Positions 41,949 to 53,500 of a stretch of DNA of 62,000 bases are shown here, one piece after another. The notes beneath the pieces were generated by a model. The model did not search any database. It was not told where the DNA came from and saw only the letters and a list, made by a program, of their open reading frames with translations. This stretch comes from Mesostigma viride. Its lineage: Eukaryota > Streptophyta > Mesostigmatophyceae > Mesostigmatales > Mesostigmataceae. Numbering within the stretch: the stretch's first letter is position 1; each line of letters opens with the position of its first letter. Location of the stretch: the NCBI GenBank assembly GCA_009746045.1, contig RPFO01001063.1, positions 1 through 62,000 of the forward strand, in the 5' to 3' direction. The translations under genes were made by a program, and so were the position numbers.

Positions 41949-44900
41949 CTGCAGGGTGGACGTGGCACGGTATGCCGCACCGTAAGGGGGCGGCCACAAC
42001 AAGAGTCTTGTTCACAAAACAATAACACGAGTGACAGCATCGCAGGCAATGCTGGAGAATCCGAAGCCAGAAACTATTGGACAGGCACTGCCTTGCGAAG
42101 CGGCAGAGAAAAGGGAGGGCCCAAGGTAGCAGGGATCACTACTTAAATAGAAAAGCGTGATGAGAATGGGCCAGTGATATACTGTCCATCATTGGCAGTC
42201 CGCAATGGGAATGAGCAATGTCACAGCAACGTCACCCCCACGGCTACCGTACTTACAACTACAGCTACCTTGCCCCCCCCAAAGAATCCGCCCTTCAAAT
42301 CCATGGCGTTGCCTGCTTGGTGGCCCACCGCCTGGTGGCGTCCCACGAAAGGCCCATAGCCTATACATATAGTTAATAAGTACTCAACAGCGAGCAAATC
42401 ATCTGCCCGCTGGTGTCCCATGAAAGGCTCGTAGCCTAGTTCAGGTACTAATTAAAGTGAGTAAAGCCCAAGTACTTTACTGCCGGTAAAATCAACCCAC
42501 CTAAAAGGCATATCTAGTCACTGGATCAACGAAAGCCCCCGCACATTGTTGCCGGAAGTTGGGAGGACCCTCCCAATAAAGGCTGGCAGCTCAATAGATG
42601 GGAACTGTTTTGATAGACCAATTTGAAGGCTTTGTACCTTGTTGATGGCAGTGTGAGGACCCTCCCATAGGGCCAGTAGCAGATTCAAGGGGTTTTGTCT
42701 AGTATTATTATTATAGAAAGCCTCTGTACCTTGTTGCCGAAAGTTGGAGGACCCCGCCGCCCCAAACGGGCTGCCTGTGCCCGGCTGTGCGCCACGCCCT
42801 CCAAAGGGGAACCCTCCCGCCCCAAAGGGGTTGCTGCCCGCGCCGAATGGGTTGCTGCCAGCCCCAAAGGGGTTGCCCTCGCTGGAGAATTTGGTGCCCA
42901 CACGCACAAAGGTGTCGTCCGCGTCGACTGCGGGTGCCAGGAGAAACGACACGGAGCAGGGGATTAACGAAGCAAGCAAGAAAGTAAAGAAAAAAGCTAG
43001 GAAACGTATTGCCAAGATGTGAGATGACGTGGACGGTGCGTGCGGGGATTCAGCAAACTATGAAACAAAGGATTAAGGAAGCAAGAAGTGAAAGGAAAAA
43101 GCTAGGAAACGCCTTGAAGAGATTTGCGAATGACGTGAATCATTATGAAACAAGGAATAAATCAAGCAAGAAATAAACAAAAATTGTCAGGAGACATCTT
43201 GACGAGGTTTGAGAGTGTGGTTGACTGCGGATGCCAGGATTAACACAATTGCCCAAGGGATGCATCAGAAAAGAAATATAATCGTCGCTTAACACGTTTT
43301 ACAATGAAACTTGCAGAAACTGTCATCAGTCGCAGGCACGGGGAATGAACGGGGGCATCTGTTGCTATTAATAGAGGTCATAATTCGTTGGTTACAACTG
43401 TGTGGGAGCCGGTGTCAATCAGCCGTGGGCCTCATGCCCCCTTCCAGCAACGTGATTGAGATGTAGGCCATCCAACTATATTATTAACACATCACACATG
43501 TAGATCAACGTGATTGAGATGCAGGCCATCCAACTATATTATTGACACATCACACATTTAGATCAACGTGATTGAGATGCAGGCCATCCAACTATATTAC
43601 TAACACATAACACATATAGATAACACATACTATCCCGTCTATTCGTCGTCTTGTGGAGAGAGCGCTCTGTGGCCTGCCCACTTGCGGCAGTGAGAGAAGC
43701 TAGGGCGCCCTCCCTCCTTCTCGTTGTGTATTTAGGGTTGAAGGTTCCTTTACTCTGTATTGGCACTCACGTGACGCAGTCATGTGCTTATTAATTAATT
43801 AATCCCGTATTAATTATTGCTGCGTACTGTACACACCAGTATCTATATTTCAACACATCACACATATAGATAACCCATACTATCCCGTCTATTGCTGGGT
43901 ATTGTACACACCAGTATCTATATTTCATGCTATCATGGTAAGGACATAACCATGATCGCAACGACATTACTAGTAGACGGAACAAGAGCTACGGCAGATG
44001 TCAAAGCCTCCCGCAGTTTCAGGATGGCAACATAGAATGCTACAACGAGACAAGAGGCACCTTATATAATATGCTACCAGCGAGCCGACGTGGCAAGATG
44101 AGAGAGCTGCCATGCAGAGACAGCGTGGCGCCCGCCCACACACCTCAAAACGCCTTCCCGATGCACCAGCACACACGCACACGCACACACACACACATCT
44201 CTCTGAAACGCCTTCACAGTGCATCTACACACACACACACACACCTCTGAACGCCTTCCCGCACGTGAAGCACGTCTGCGGCTGGCCACCGCTGCACGCA
44301 TGCAAGTCAGCGGGAGAAAGGGGAAAAAGGGGGAGGGGGGGGGGGGAGAATAGGGGGAGAGGGGGCAAGCAGAGAAATTCAAAAAGCTTCGCAAGTGGCA
44401 GCTACAGTCATTCAAGAACAAATTTTTTTGAGGAAAAAAAAATGCAGCGAGCTAGTGTGGCATGATTGCCAGGATACACAAAAATTTCAGTCTTTCAAGT
44501 GGTTTGCTTATTCAATATGTCACGGCCAGCCATATCAGTGAGCTGTGACAAGTGCTCACACTACACGCTAAGGTGTGCCACAGTCAGGACTCCAACGCCC
44601 AACAATCGTTTTCGCATGAAGATCGTGGAGATTTTCAAACTATGTCATGCACACCGCCTTCAAAGTAACGTGGACTTTGCTAACGGGTTCAACTATTGCA
44701 GCAAAATACCAGTATACTTTCCAGCCCCATCCTGCCCCCGCCCCACCCTTTTCCCTGCCCTTCCTCGCCCTTAGAGGGAAAAAAAAACACAAATAGTCCA
44801 TCTTGACAAAGACCAATGGCTTAGCCTCCCTCTGTGGCCTGGTTAGTCAATCACATTGACTACAGCGCACACTCTGGCCGCGGTAGTGGGTATTTCATGT

Positions 44901-47900
44901 ACATGCCAAGAAATGCTCCCACTCACCGGAGGCCTTGGATGTTAGCCCCGCAGTTTGGGCACTGCAAGTTTTGCCACCGCAGCACAACAAGTAGCACCCG
45001 GGGAAGGGCGAGGAGAGCAAGCAACCCGCACCCACCAATCAGGTTAGTTCAATCCCTCATGCCAGTAGCGCACAAACAGAGCAGGCAGGGGAGAAACCAA
45101 ATTCATTTTTCATTTTCATTTTCCACCGCGATGCCGGCACGGAATGACTCAATGATGGAAGATGAAGCATAATGGTCAAGTGGTGTGATGAAGAAGTACG
45201 CCGTTGGAACCTACGATGAAGCTACTCTTGTGTACAATATAGTAACTCTTGAGTACAATATAGCTTCTCTTGTGTACAATATAGCTACTCTTGTGTACGA
45301 TATAGCTACTCTTGTGTACAATATAGCTACTCTTGTGTACAATATAGTAACTCTTGTGTACAATATAGCTACTCTTGTGTACAATATAGCTACTCTTGTG
45401 TACAATATGCTACTCTTGTGTACAATATAGCTACTCTTGTGTACAATATAGTAACTCTTGTGTACAATATAGCTACTCTTGTGTACAATATAGCTACTCT
45501 TGTGTACAATATGCTACTCTTGTGTACAATATAGCTACTCTTGTGTACAATATAGTAACTCTTGTGTACAATATAGCTACTCTTGTGTACAATATAGCTA
45601 CTCTTGTGTACAATATAGCTACTCTTGTGTACAATATAGCTACTCTTGTGTACAATATGCTACTCTTGTGTACAATATAGCTACTCTTGTGTACAATATA
45701 GCTACTCTTGTGTACAATATAGCTACTCTTGTGTACAATATGCTACTCTTGTGTACAATATAGCTACTCTTGTGTGCAATATAGCTACACAGGAGAGTCT
45801 CTCCTGCATACAGCAGAGGTGAGTCATGCTCAACTTACACAAACGATACAATAACTCTCGTGAATGGATACCTACAGTGCAGCTAGCTCCTCAACCGAGA
45901 ACAAGCGCTTCTTTCCTCTTCTCAGACCAACTTTATCGCTCAAGCCGTAGAGAGCTGCGAACCAAGTCCCCCCCCCCCCCCCCCGAAACGGGGGACCGGC
46001 CATGCACGTACATTCAGCGCGAAGTGCATGGACAACAGCAGCAGCCATGGGAAACTTACAGGGGCAGCCGATATCCTGTGATCCCCCCAAGCAGTGGCAC
46101 CCCCCCGGCCCCCCATAATGCAAACAGTCATGACATATTTGCGGGCACACTCACCACGCACCGACCGGTCGCCGCGAAAAGAGATGCGACAAAGTGTACG
46201 CATGATTGTCGAAGCAACGAGTAGCTAAAAGCAAGTGACTATACGGCCATGGGATGTACACACACCGCCCTGCACAGTTGCGCGTTCACCACAACCCGGT
46301 AGCGTGCCATGGAGGGCTTTGCAAGGAAAGGGGCTGGATCGTGAAAACGTTGTTCCCGGCTTGTAGACACACTCTACTTGTTCCTACGCAAGGAAGGGCG
46401 GGCGCCTGTCGAGGCCAGCATCGATCCACACCCGCCACACCCCCTAAGGTGGTAGTCGCGCACTGGATACACGCCACAACCAAGGGGCTGCCTTGCGAAG
46501 CCGTCGCATGGAACTCACAGGTCACTACACTGGTCACTATAACTGTTGGGTGGTTGCCTTGCGAAGCTCTAGCATGGAACTCACAGGTCACCATACTGGT
46601 CACTACAACTGTTGGGTGGTTGCCTTGCGAAGCGATAGCATGGAACTCACAGGTCACTATAACTGTTGGGTGGTTGCCTTGCGAAGCTCTAGCATGGAAC
46701 CCACAGGTCACCATACTGGTCACTATAACTGTTGGGTGGTTGCCTTGCAAAGCGATAGCATGGAACTCACAGGTCACTATACTGGTCACTATAACTGTTG
46801 GGTGGTTGCCTTGCAAAGCGATAGCATGGAACTCACAGGTCACCATACTGGTCACTATAACTGTTGGGTGGTTGCCTTGCGAAGCCGTCGCATGAACGTG
46901 CGAGCGAGCCACATACCACTGAGCCTAAGTCGGGGCACACTTAGTGCCAACATGGGCGCGCGCTCACCCCGCCCCGGTATTGTGACCTGCGACCATCATT
47001 ACCGACTAGTTGTACTGTACCGTGATCATGTAAGTCGTGAGTTTACATCGTGTTGATAAGTGCACTCACCACGCCCTGCACCACCTTGCGCGAGACGAAC
47101 CAGCGGATGACCGACATGCCCAGCACGGGCAGCAGGATGGCCAGCACCTGGCGGGCCAAGGGGGGTGGAGAGGAAAGGGGGGGGATAGATCAAAGAAGAA
47201 GTGAGGAAAAGGCAGCAGGATGGCCAGCGCCTGGCGGGTGGGGCGGGTGGGGGGGAGGATAAACCAAAGAAGGAGAAGGGCGGATGGACCAGTGAGGGAC
47301 AAGGGCACGGGCAGAAGGATGGCCGGCACTTGCCAGAGGGGGGGGAATCATTACTCCATGCTCTGCACATCGTCATTTGTAATGCTTTACAACTGAAGGG
47401 GAGGAGGGGATGGGGAGGATCCGCCGAACCAACGAGGGAGCAGGGAGGGAAGAGGGAGGGAGGGAGGGAGGGAGGGAGGGAGGGGGAAGAGAAACGGAGG
47501 AAAGGAGGGAAAAAGGAGAAGGGCAGCAGGATGGCCAGCAGCTGGCAGAGGGAGAGGGGGGAGAAGATGGGAGGATAAACCGAACCGAAGAGTGTGAACG
47601 TGAGGGGAAGAGAGAGGAAGTAAGTGAGGGGAAAAGAGCGAGAGGCAGGGAGGAGGGGATGCGAGAGGGAGGGAAGTGAGGGAACAGGAGAAGGGCAGCA
47701 GGATGGCCAGCACTAGGAAGGAAGAAATGCCACGGGGATGGGGGAAGGTCGGAGTTTATAAAGACCACGGAGGGCAGGAGGCTCTGGGGCTTAAGAGGGA
47801 AAACTTGGGAAGGAGGGACAGGGAGGGATCGCGGGGGCACACGATCACAGGGGGGCGGAAGCAGGAAGAGTGAAGGGGGAGGCAAACCCTGAAGGGGCAG

Positions 47901-49460
47901 GTGGAAAAAAGAAGGCAAGGAAAAGGAAGGGGGGGGGAAGGCCAGGGATGGGAGGTGGGGAAGGGGAAGGAAGCGGAAATAGGAGCAAGCAGGAAGGGAG
48001 AGGGGGGAGGGGAGGAGGACAGAAGGGGCGGGAAGGAAGGGTGGCGAAGGGGAGGAGGAGGGAAAAGGGGAGGGATGCCGCTGGGGAGAGACAGCGGTGG
48101 GTTGCAAAGGGGCCACATCACCAAATGGCCATGAAAGAAACCAGACAAACGGAGGAGGGATACGGGGGATCTGGTCCCGGGAGCGTGGGGAGAAGGGCCT
48201 GTGAGATAGGAGCATTTAGGGATGTTCTGGGGCAGAGAAGGGCCCGTGAGATAGGAGCATTTAGGGATGTTCTGGGGCAACAACGAGGAGCATCTTCGAG
48301 CACCTGTCGTGCCTTCGCCAGCACCTCGCTGCGGAACCGATCGAGTTAGGGTAGAAAACTATAGTCCAGTCTGATCCGTAAGAGTAGTCCCAGGTGGTGA
48401 CGCATGTCTTTGACGGTTGTCAGAATCAAATGATGTTAAAATTGTGCGTGTGCGCGTAAGTAGGCCATCCGCACATGCAAGCATGCTCGCATGCACGCCG
48501 GTGCGAGCATGCATGGGCACACGTGTATGCTGGGCTACGTGTGGGTGCATGTATGTCTAGTGTTGGTTGCCTTACTAGTGTTAAATGCCTCCAGTCTCGC
48601 TCCATATTCATTAAGAACGGAGTATGACCTCTTAAGGAAGAATATGTGCATACGTGTGTGTGCCTGCCTCCACGGGTGGCCCATCTGCCTGTGTGCTTGT
48701 GTGGCCATAATCAACCAGGTACACGACAATAGCCTATCTAGACTGTTAAGTGCGTAAACAAGCGGCAATGGATCATATTAAAGGACATCTGACGGTGGGT
48801 GATGCGCTGGCAACAGGGACGCCCTTCAAACCGAATCGGCATGAAGTGAATCGGGCATGACAGTGCTCTACTTGACGTCTGCAAGCCGCACCTACTTGAC
48901 TCCAGTAATACGCACGATGCATGTAAACAAGCGAGGCACACGCTGCCTCTGCATTCACAAAGCGTCCTAGCGCGCTATGCACAGTGTCAAATGCGTACAT
49001 GGACCCCTGGGCTGTCGAGATACAGACACATGCATGCGCGGCGGACGATGCTTACCCAGAGGAAGAGCAGGGAATCGACGAGCCATGACAACTGGCCCGT
49101 CAATAACAGGTATACAAACAGGGAGGTAGCCACTACGCCGACGATATTGGAGCCACCGCCTCCGTTTGAGCGAGCCTGGCAAACTACTAAGCTCCTGGCC
49201 CGGGCTGGCACTGCCAGGGGCAGCTCTTTCCTTTTTTGATACCCTCGCCCTGCAAAATTTTGTTTTGGTAAAGGAGACGACAGTGGGGAGAGGCTGCATA
49301 ATGTAGCTAACCTGGCCCCATTCGCCGCCGGAGCCTTGTAAACCCCATTCTGAAGTGGAGCGGGTCGCCATTTGGCTCCAAGAGTCCTGTTCTGACCAAT
49401 CCCATGACCCGTCCGGGAAAATACCAATGCCGGCGCAAAGCTGCAGAGAGTCCCGCTCAT
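41863..49460 (-). CDS. Plastid-type membrane zinc-ribbon protein (gene span, 6 exons)
   Basis: Exons in transcript order: 49460-49056, 47147-47070, 44961-44927, 44291-44245, 42927-42730, 41948-41863. All introns are GT-AG, and the phases (0,0,2,1,1) chain without a stop into a 282-residue product. Layout: an N-terminal Ser/Ala/Arg-rich stretch that looks like a plastid transit peptide; two hydrophobic helices (SNIVGVVATSLFVYLLLTG and LLFLWVLAILLPVLG); a four-cysteine zinc ribbon CPNCG...CFTCG; a Gly/Asn/Pro/Phe-rich NPFGAG repeat; and an acidic end DDDIIDAEIVE. I recall plant plastid membrane proteins with this order (two helices, CPNCG-type ribbon, acidic tail) but know no defined function. 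Exons total 849 nt in a 7.6-kb locus stuffed with minisatellites. Start: ATG at 49460. Confidence 0.8.
42530..42670 (-). repeat. Echoes of the exon 42730-42927 end plus donor
   Basis: Two degenerate copies (about 42628-42670 and 42530-42575) of the segment GGGTCCTCCAACTTTCGGCA-ACAAG-GTACAGAGGC lie in the following intron. Confidence 0.8.
42730..42927 (-). CDS. Zinc-ribbon gene, exon 5 (NPFGAG repeats)
   Basis: Acceptor CACCCGCAG, donor GTACAG. It completes Val and reads DADDTFVRVGTKFSSEG, three NPFGAG-type hexapeptides, then GGFPFGGRG and GSSNFRQQ, ending one base into a Gly codon. No known fold; probably disordered. Confidence 0.75.
42928..43250 (-). repeat. ~115-bp degenerate tandem repeat in intron
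   Basis: Repeated blocks containing ATTAAGGAAGCAAG, AAAGCTAGGAAACG and GACTGCGG.TGCCAGGA. The last matches the acceptor region of exon 5, so the unit includes an echo of that splice site. Confidence 0.65.
43440..43625. repeat. Tandem repeat, ~58-bp unit x3
   Basis: Three copies of a unit containing AACGTGATTGAGATGCAGGC, CATCCAACTATATTA and ACACATCACACAT. A partial relative is at 43850-43925. Confidence 0.85.
43655..43803 (+). mobile_element. 5'-truncated element A-type 3' end
   Basis: Matches 10025-10175: AGAGAGCGCTCTGTGGCCTG, AGCTAGGGCGCCCTCCCTCC, hairpin CACGTGACGCAGTCATGTG and (TTAA)n. Confidence 0.7.
44140..44222 (-). repeat. Echoes of exon 44245-44291 end plus donor, in (CA)n
   Basis: Two copies of GAAGGCGTTTCAGAG-like sequence followed by (GT)n on the minus strand (about 44199-44222 and 44140-44165) reproduce the exon end GAAGGCGTTCAGAG-GTGTGT. 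Confidence 0.75.
44245..44291 (-). CDS. Zinc-ribbon gene, exon 4 (second Cys pair)
   Basis: Acceptor CATGCGTGCAG, donor GTGTGT. 47 nt: it completes Arg, then GGQPQTCFTCGKAFR plus one base. It supplies the second CxxC of the ribbon. Confidence 0.75.
44927..44961 (-). CDS. Zinc-ribbon gene, exon 3 (first Cys pair)
   Basis: A 35-nt micro-exon between acceptor AAACTTGCAG and donor GTGAGT. CPNCGANIQGL plus two bases of Arg. It is found only because phase and motif match its neighbours. Confidence 0.75.
45217..45790. repeat. 21-bp satellite array (TACTCTTGTGTACAATATAGC)-type
   Basis: About 27 tandem copies of a 21-bp unit, with periodic 20-bp variants (ATATGC for ATATAGC) near 45408, 45512, 45658 and 45741. 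There are no stops in one frame on each strand for long stretches, giving LVYNIAT heptad frames. It lies inside an intron of the zinc-ribbon gene, so coding is unlikely. Confidence 0.95.
46480..46900. repeat. ~63-bp minisatellite
   Basis: Six to seven copies of a unit with GGTGGTTGCCTTGCGAAGC, ATGGAACTCACAGGTCAC and an optional GGTCACTATAACTGTTG extension. Some copies lack one 15-18 bp module. It is in the intron between exons 2 and 3 of the zinc-ribbon gene. Confidence 0.9.
47070..47147 (-). CDS. Zinc-ribbon gene, exon 2 (second membrane helix)
   Basis: Acceptor CCCGCCAG, donor GTGAGT. 26 codons in phase 0: VLAILLPVLGMSVIRWF then VSRKVVQGV. It extends the first-exon helix LLFLW and leads straight to CPNCG of exon 3. 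Confidence 0.85.
47150..48110 (-). repeat. Giant pyrimidine tract with four echoes of the 3' splice site
   Basis: About 960 bp are almost all purine on the plus strand, so pyrimidine on the gene's sense strand, directly upstream of the exon 2 acceptor. Four copies of CAG-GTGCTGGCCATCCTGCTGCC-like sequence (plus-strand positions about 47210-47243, 47311-47340, 47522-47552, 47693-47723) repeat the acceptor and exon start. Gly/Glu/Arg frames are artefacts. Confidence 0.8.
48205..48290. repeat. Tandem duplication, 43 bp x2
   Basis: GTGAGATAGGAGCATTTAGG and ATGTTCTGGGGC are repeated in tandem. Confidence 0.9.
48300..49055 (-). other. Distal part of zinc-ribbon intron 1
   Basis: No exon needed here: exon 1 and exon 2 join in phase 0. 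It contains a hairpin GCATGCTCGCA...TGCGAGCATGC at about 48481-48512. Confidence 0.5.
49056..49460 (-). CDS. Zinc-ribbon gene, exon 1 (transit peptide, first helix)
   Basis: ATG at 49460 (an upstream TTG is less likely). 135 codons: MSGTLCSFAPALVFSRTGHG and a long Ala/Ser/Arg/Lys-rich, acid-poor stretch to LVVCQARSNGGGG, then the helix NIVGVVATSLFVYLLLTGQL and DSLLFLW at donor GTAAGC. A candidate internal 62-nt intron (49311-49250) would break the frame, so the exon is kept whole. Confidence 0.7.
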
Positions 49461-50140
49461 TCTCAAGCGCTAAACACGGCTACAAACGGCCGGATAGAAA
49501 GTAGGGTAATAGTATTGTATAGCCCTTTACCAAAACGGTCGCGTGGTAATCACGCTCCCGGTCGGTTGGTAATGGCAGTACAACAGGAGTAAAAGGATTT
49601 TTTTACTGAGGTCAGTGAGGTGACGACTGGTTCGAGGACTTGGATTTGCCGACTTGGTCACCGCTGACTGGGCGAAGGATGCCAGATGCCAGTTCTCCTG
49701 TTGCGTGGCATCAGGACAGCCCTGGTGAATGAAACCGTACGAGCGTACTCCGTATTTCTGAGTTTCGGCTGCACGGAACTGACCGTAACTGTCAAGATGA
49801 CTAGTTGGTAAAGTCAGAGAGACGTAATGGCAAGAAATTATCTAATAATCATTTCCATTGGATCGTACTCGGCAAATTTTTCCATTCGTACAGTGACCTT
49901 GTGAGCAGCATAGTGAACACAGCGACAGCCGTCCCCGCACGCACGCGCGCGGGGGCACAACGACGCAGTCGCCATGCCTTCTTCTGCCCCTCGCAGGCGC
50001 GTCCCTAGCAGTGCAGCACTCCATCGCCAACCGGCAGCCGTCGTTACAGCAGCTGTTCAAGCGACAGGAAAGCCATAGCTCTGCCTTTAACAGAACTCTT
50101 TAATTTGCCCCCGGGCCTTTTTCGTCCAGCATAGTAGAGA
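49461..50140. promoter_or_regulatory. Divergent promoter interval
   Basis: About 680 bp separate the start codons of the zinc-ribbon gene (minus) and the eIF2-alpha gene (plus), so both promoters and 5' UTRs should lie here. No TATA box or known algal element could be assigned confidently. Confidence 0.4.
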
Positions 50141-50569
50141 ATGGTGGTCGCGGACTGTCGCATGTATGAGAAGAAGTACCCGGAGGTGGATGATGTGGTC
50201 ATGGTGCAGGTTAAGAGCATTGCGGAGATGGGAGCGTACGTGTCCCTGCTGGAATACAATGGCATTGAGGGTATGATTCTGCTGTCTGAGCTGTCACGGC
50301 GCCGCATCCGGTCCATTTCTAAGCTCATCAAGGTCGGCCAGCAACAACCGGTCATGGTCCTTCGTGTGGACAAGGAGAAAGGGTATATCGATCTATCCAA
50401 GCGCCGTGTCTCGTCCGACGACATGGCCGCCTGTGAGGAGCGGTTCAACAACTCTAAGCTAGTACACAGCATCATGCGCCATGTTGCCGAGACCCAAACG
50501 TGCGATCTTGAAGAGCTATACCAGACGATAGCCTGGCCTTTGTACCGAAAATACGGGCACGCCGTCGAG
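50141..50569 (+). CDS. EIF2S1: eIF2-alpha exon 1
   Basis: ATG at 50141 ([18 protein letters not shown]), with the family-typical CR.Y...PEVDD start. It carries the S1 domain ([19 protein letters not shown]), the phospho-loop and [15 protein letters not shown], and ends YRKYGHAVE at donor GTAAGA. Confidence 0.96.
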
Positions 50570-53500
50570 GTAAGAAGGCTCGGCGTTTCTGTGCGAACGT
50601 GCTGCAGTGGACTATCTAGGGAGCAGTTTAGTTGGGACTACCTCTTGGCTTGGCGCACTTAGGCGCGGAACGGGAACTGTCCGCTTCACAACTGGAAACT
50701 GTGGCATGCGCTTGCCCCTGCACAATGCCTCGTCTGGCCTCTTAATAGAACCGCGAATGTTGCCGACAAGGACGCTACCATTTTCTGCCCAGCAGTGCTT
50801 GATACTAGAGATTGGCTTTCTATTTTGCCAACAAATGTTGGGACCTTGCCAAAACGTCGGTTGCCAGAAACATGTGCATTCTACCGGGGGGGGGGATGGG
50901 AAGACAATGCCTATAAAATGGTTGGGTTCCATTTCTCTAGTTTAGCGTGTACTCGTGTGGCCACGCCCAAGGGATAAACCCTAGGGAACTAAGAATATTG
51001 TCTGGACTTGAAACAACGGCAAGTTTGGGGAGGTACGGGAGAAGTTGAGTGGGGAGAAGTTTGGGAGTGCCTGGGTTATCCTATCAGTTTACTGAAATAC
51101 ATTCAGGTTTCTGGGGAGGTATGGGATGTGTAGCGTGTATGCGTGAAAGTGCTGTTGATGACTGTATGCACAGCTTGAGGTCATATGATGTGTTATATGA
51201 AGCCGCGCTTACGTATCAACAACTAATTAACACATTCAAAAACGTATTGTATCAACATATGTAAAACATAGTAAGAGGGGATGAATGGCATCGCAGACTA
51301 CTCGTGTGTAATCACAGCAGCACATGATTAAATAGAATAGTAGTATATTATTTTGTTGAATATCTTATTGTTTTGCTGCCCCCTCTTCCCCTTGAGAGCG
51401 ATGCCACAAACACCATACCCACATGCCTCAGTATGCTGACCCTAGGCCAGTTAGTAAGATCGCACACCATACAGACATGCCTCAGCAAGGTGACCTAGGC
51501 CAGTTAGTAAGATCACACATCATGCACACATGCCTCAGTGGGACCCTTCTCTGTAACATCTGACCCTAAGTCACTTGGTAAGATCTCCCACCCGGAACGT
51601 GGGTTAGTTGCATGAGTTGCAGGACATGGTTTAGTCGCATGAGTTGCATGAGTTGCATGAGTTGCATGATGCAGGAAAGGAGCTGCATCATACCACCCAG
51701 CGTGCTGAAGAGGTTACTTGTGACATAGCGGCGCGCCCAATGCTTTGACAACATTTCTAGTTTGACAACGTTTCTAGTTTGGCATAGATCAACCAAATAT
51801 ATCCCGTGCTTTATTAGCTGAACCATGGTCCGGATTCTCCAGATTTCTGGCCTGCGCTGGTTGTCTCTTTGATACCTCTTGCTGCGCATTTTTGGTTATT
51901 GTTCTGGCATTTGTTCCATGTGATACTATATACAACGTTCTACGCTGTTGCGTTCCATGTTACTACGGCCTCGCAAAGCAACCCCTTAGGGGGTTGGCTT
52001 GCGATAATGTTGTCATGATGGCTGCGTGGAATCCCTCAGGTGGCATTTTCTTCCTTGTCAGTACTAGTTTTTTTGCCAATCCTAGTTTTCTTCCTTGTTG
52101 CCAATACGAGTGTTGTGTGCGATACCCCTTGCCGCTGCTAAGGCAGGCGTACAAACAGGCCGTGCTTGGTTTCAAACGAATCGTTTGAGACCAAGCACGG
52201 CCTATTCTGGTTCATTCTGGTTCTTTTATTTGGTAGAAATCCCATTCCTTGCCCCGCCGATGCTATGTTTCAGTTCATTCAGATCGCGCGCCGCGCTGTT
52301 TGCCCCCTGAATGATGTTTGGAATTTGGTGGCCAGCGCTGATTTGGCCACTGACATGAGGTTTTCTGGATTTTCGCCTTGCGTTATTTGTACCGCTGCTG
52401 CCCTATGCAGGCGTTCAAGCAGATCGTGGCGGACCCGGACGCCATCCTGGGCACGTTGGAGAAGACCATCACCATCGAGGAGCTGGACGGCAGCAAGGTG
52501 GGCGTGCTGGCATGATGTAATAACGTTAGATAGCGTGTCGACGTAGTGCATATATGATATATGGTATGGCGGCTTTTCGGTGGAGAAGACCATCACCATC
52601 GTGGAGCTGGACGGCAGCAAGGTGGACGTGCTGATGATGACTGGGTCAACAGCAAAGGGCTAGATGGCTGCAGGATGACCATGATTGCTAGATGGCACCA
52701 TGATCGCAGTGTCTTGCCAGCATTCGCAGGATGACGTCACGGATTGTTAGGTAGAATGGCCACATGGGGAGCTGCCCACCATGCACGCCGGCCCCGCCCC
52801 GCCCCGCCCCGCCCCGCCCCGCCCCACCCCACCTTGTTGCAACCCGGTCTTGGACCACAGACCAATAGGGCGGTGCCCTCAATGCACACACACAGGCACA
52901 CACACACGGTGCATGCACACACACCCCTTATCTTGGTGCATGCGTTTTGTTTATCCTCTCTTTGCCCTCTTACCCTCCAATCTTTATCCTCCTTTCTGTG
53001 TGCTACCGACGGCCAACACGGTGCCTGCCCATAGTGCCTGTACCGGACCCCCTTCCCCCCTCTCAACTTTGCTCTGTGTGGGCCCTCGACTTGCCCCTTC
53101 CCCCCCCCCCCACACACACCAATCATACCAATCCTCCCGCCCCTCTTCCCCGTCTCCCCCCCTCCCTCTTGCCCCTCTTCCGCCCCCCCTCTTGCCCCTC
53201 CTTTACCCGCCCCGTTTTCTTCTCTCGTTTGCTCCCGTTTCTGCCCACCCACACTGCCAAGTCGGTGCCCGCCTTCTGTCCCCACACCAGTCCGGTTGAC
53301 TCATTATCTTGCCTCAAATACTGTGTTGCCCTATTGCCCTACTACCACCTATCCAGACGACCAAGACGGTGCCCGCCCTGTCCCCCGATATCAAGGAGGA
53401 GCTGGTCAAGAACATCAAGCGCCGGCTCACGCCGCAGGCGCTCAAGATCCGCGCCGAGATCGAGCTGACCTGCTTCCGCTACGACGGCGTGCTGCACATC

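Larger units (their letters stand above)
50570..52410 (+). other. eIF2-alpha intron 1 with repeats
   Basis: 1.84 kb. It contains a ~55-bp tandem repeat x3 (about 51405-51595; CATGCCTCAG, GGCCAGTTAGTAAGATC), a GTTGCATGA run (51600-51670), a 53-bp Penelope-like stub (51822-51874) and a 47-bp near-perfect palindrome (52157-52203). It ends CCCTATGCAG. Confidence 0.85.

Noticed and set aside
45185-45763. LVYNIAT heptad-repeat protein
   Set aside because: Generated by the 21-bp satellite. It is open on both strands, intronic in the zinc-ribbon gene, and broken by the 20-bp units.
46254-47056. Repeat proteins from the 63-bp minisatellite
   Set aside because: Open frames on both strands reflect the repeat period, the region is intronic in the minus-strand gene, and there is no signal peptide or conserved domain.
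49250-49311. A 62-nt intron inside exon 1 of the zinc-ribbon gene
   Set aside because: GT-AG ends exist, but removal would break the reading frame to the following exons.
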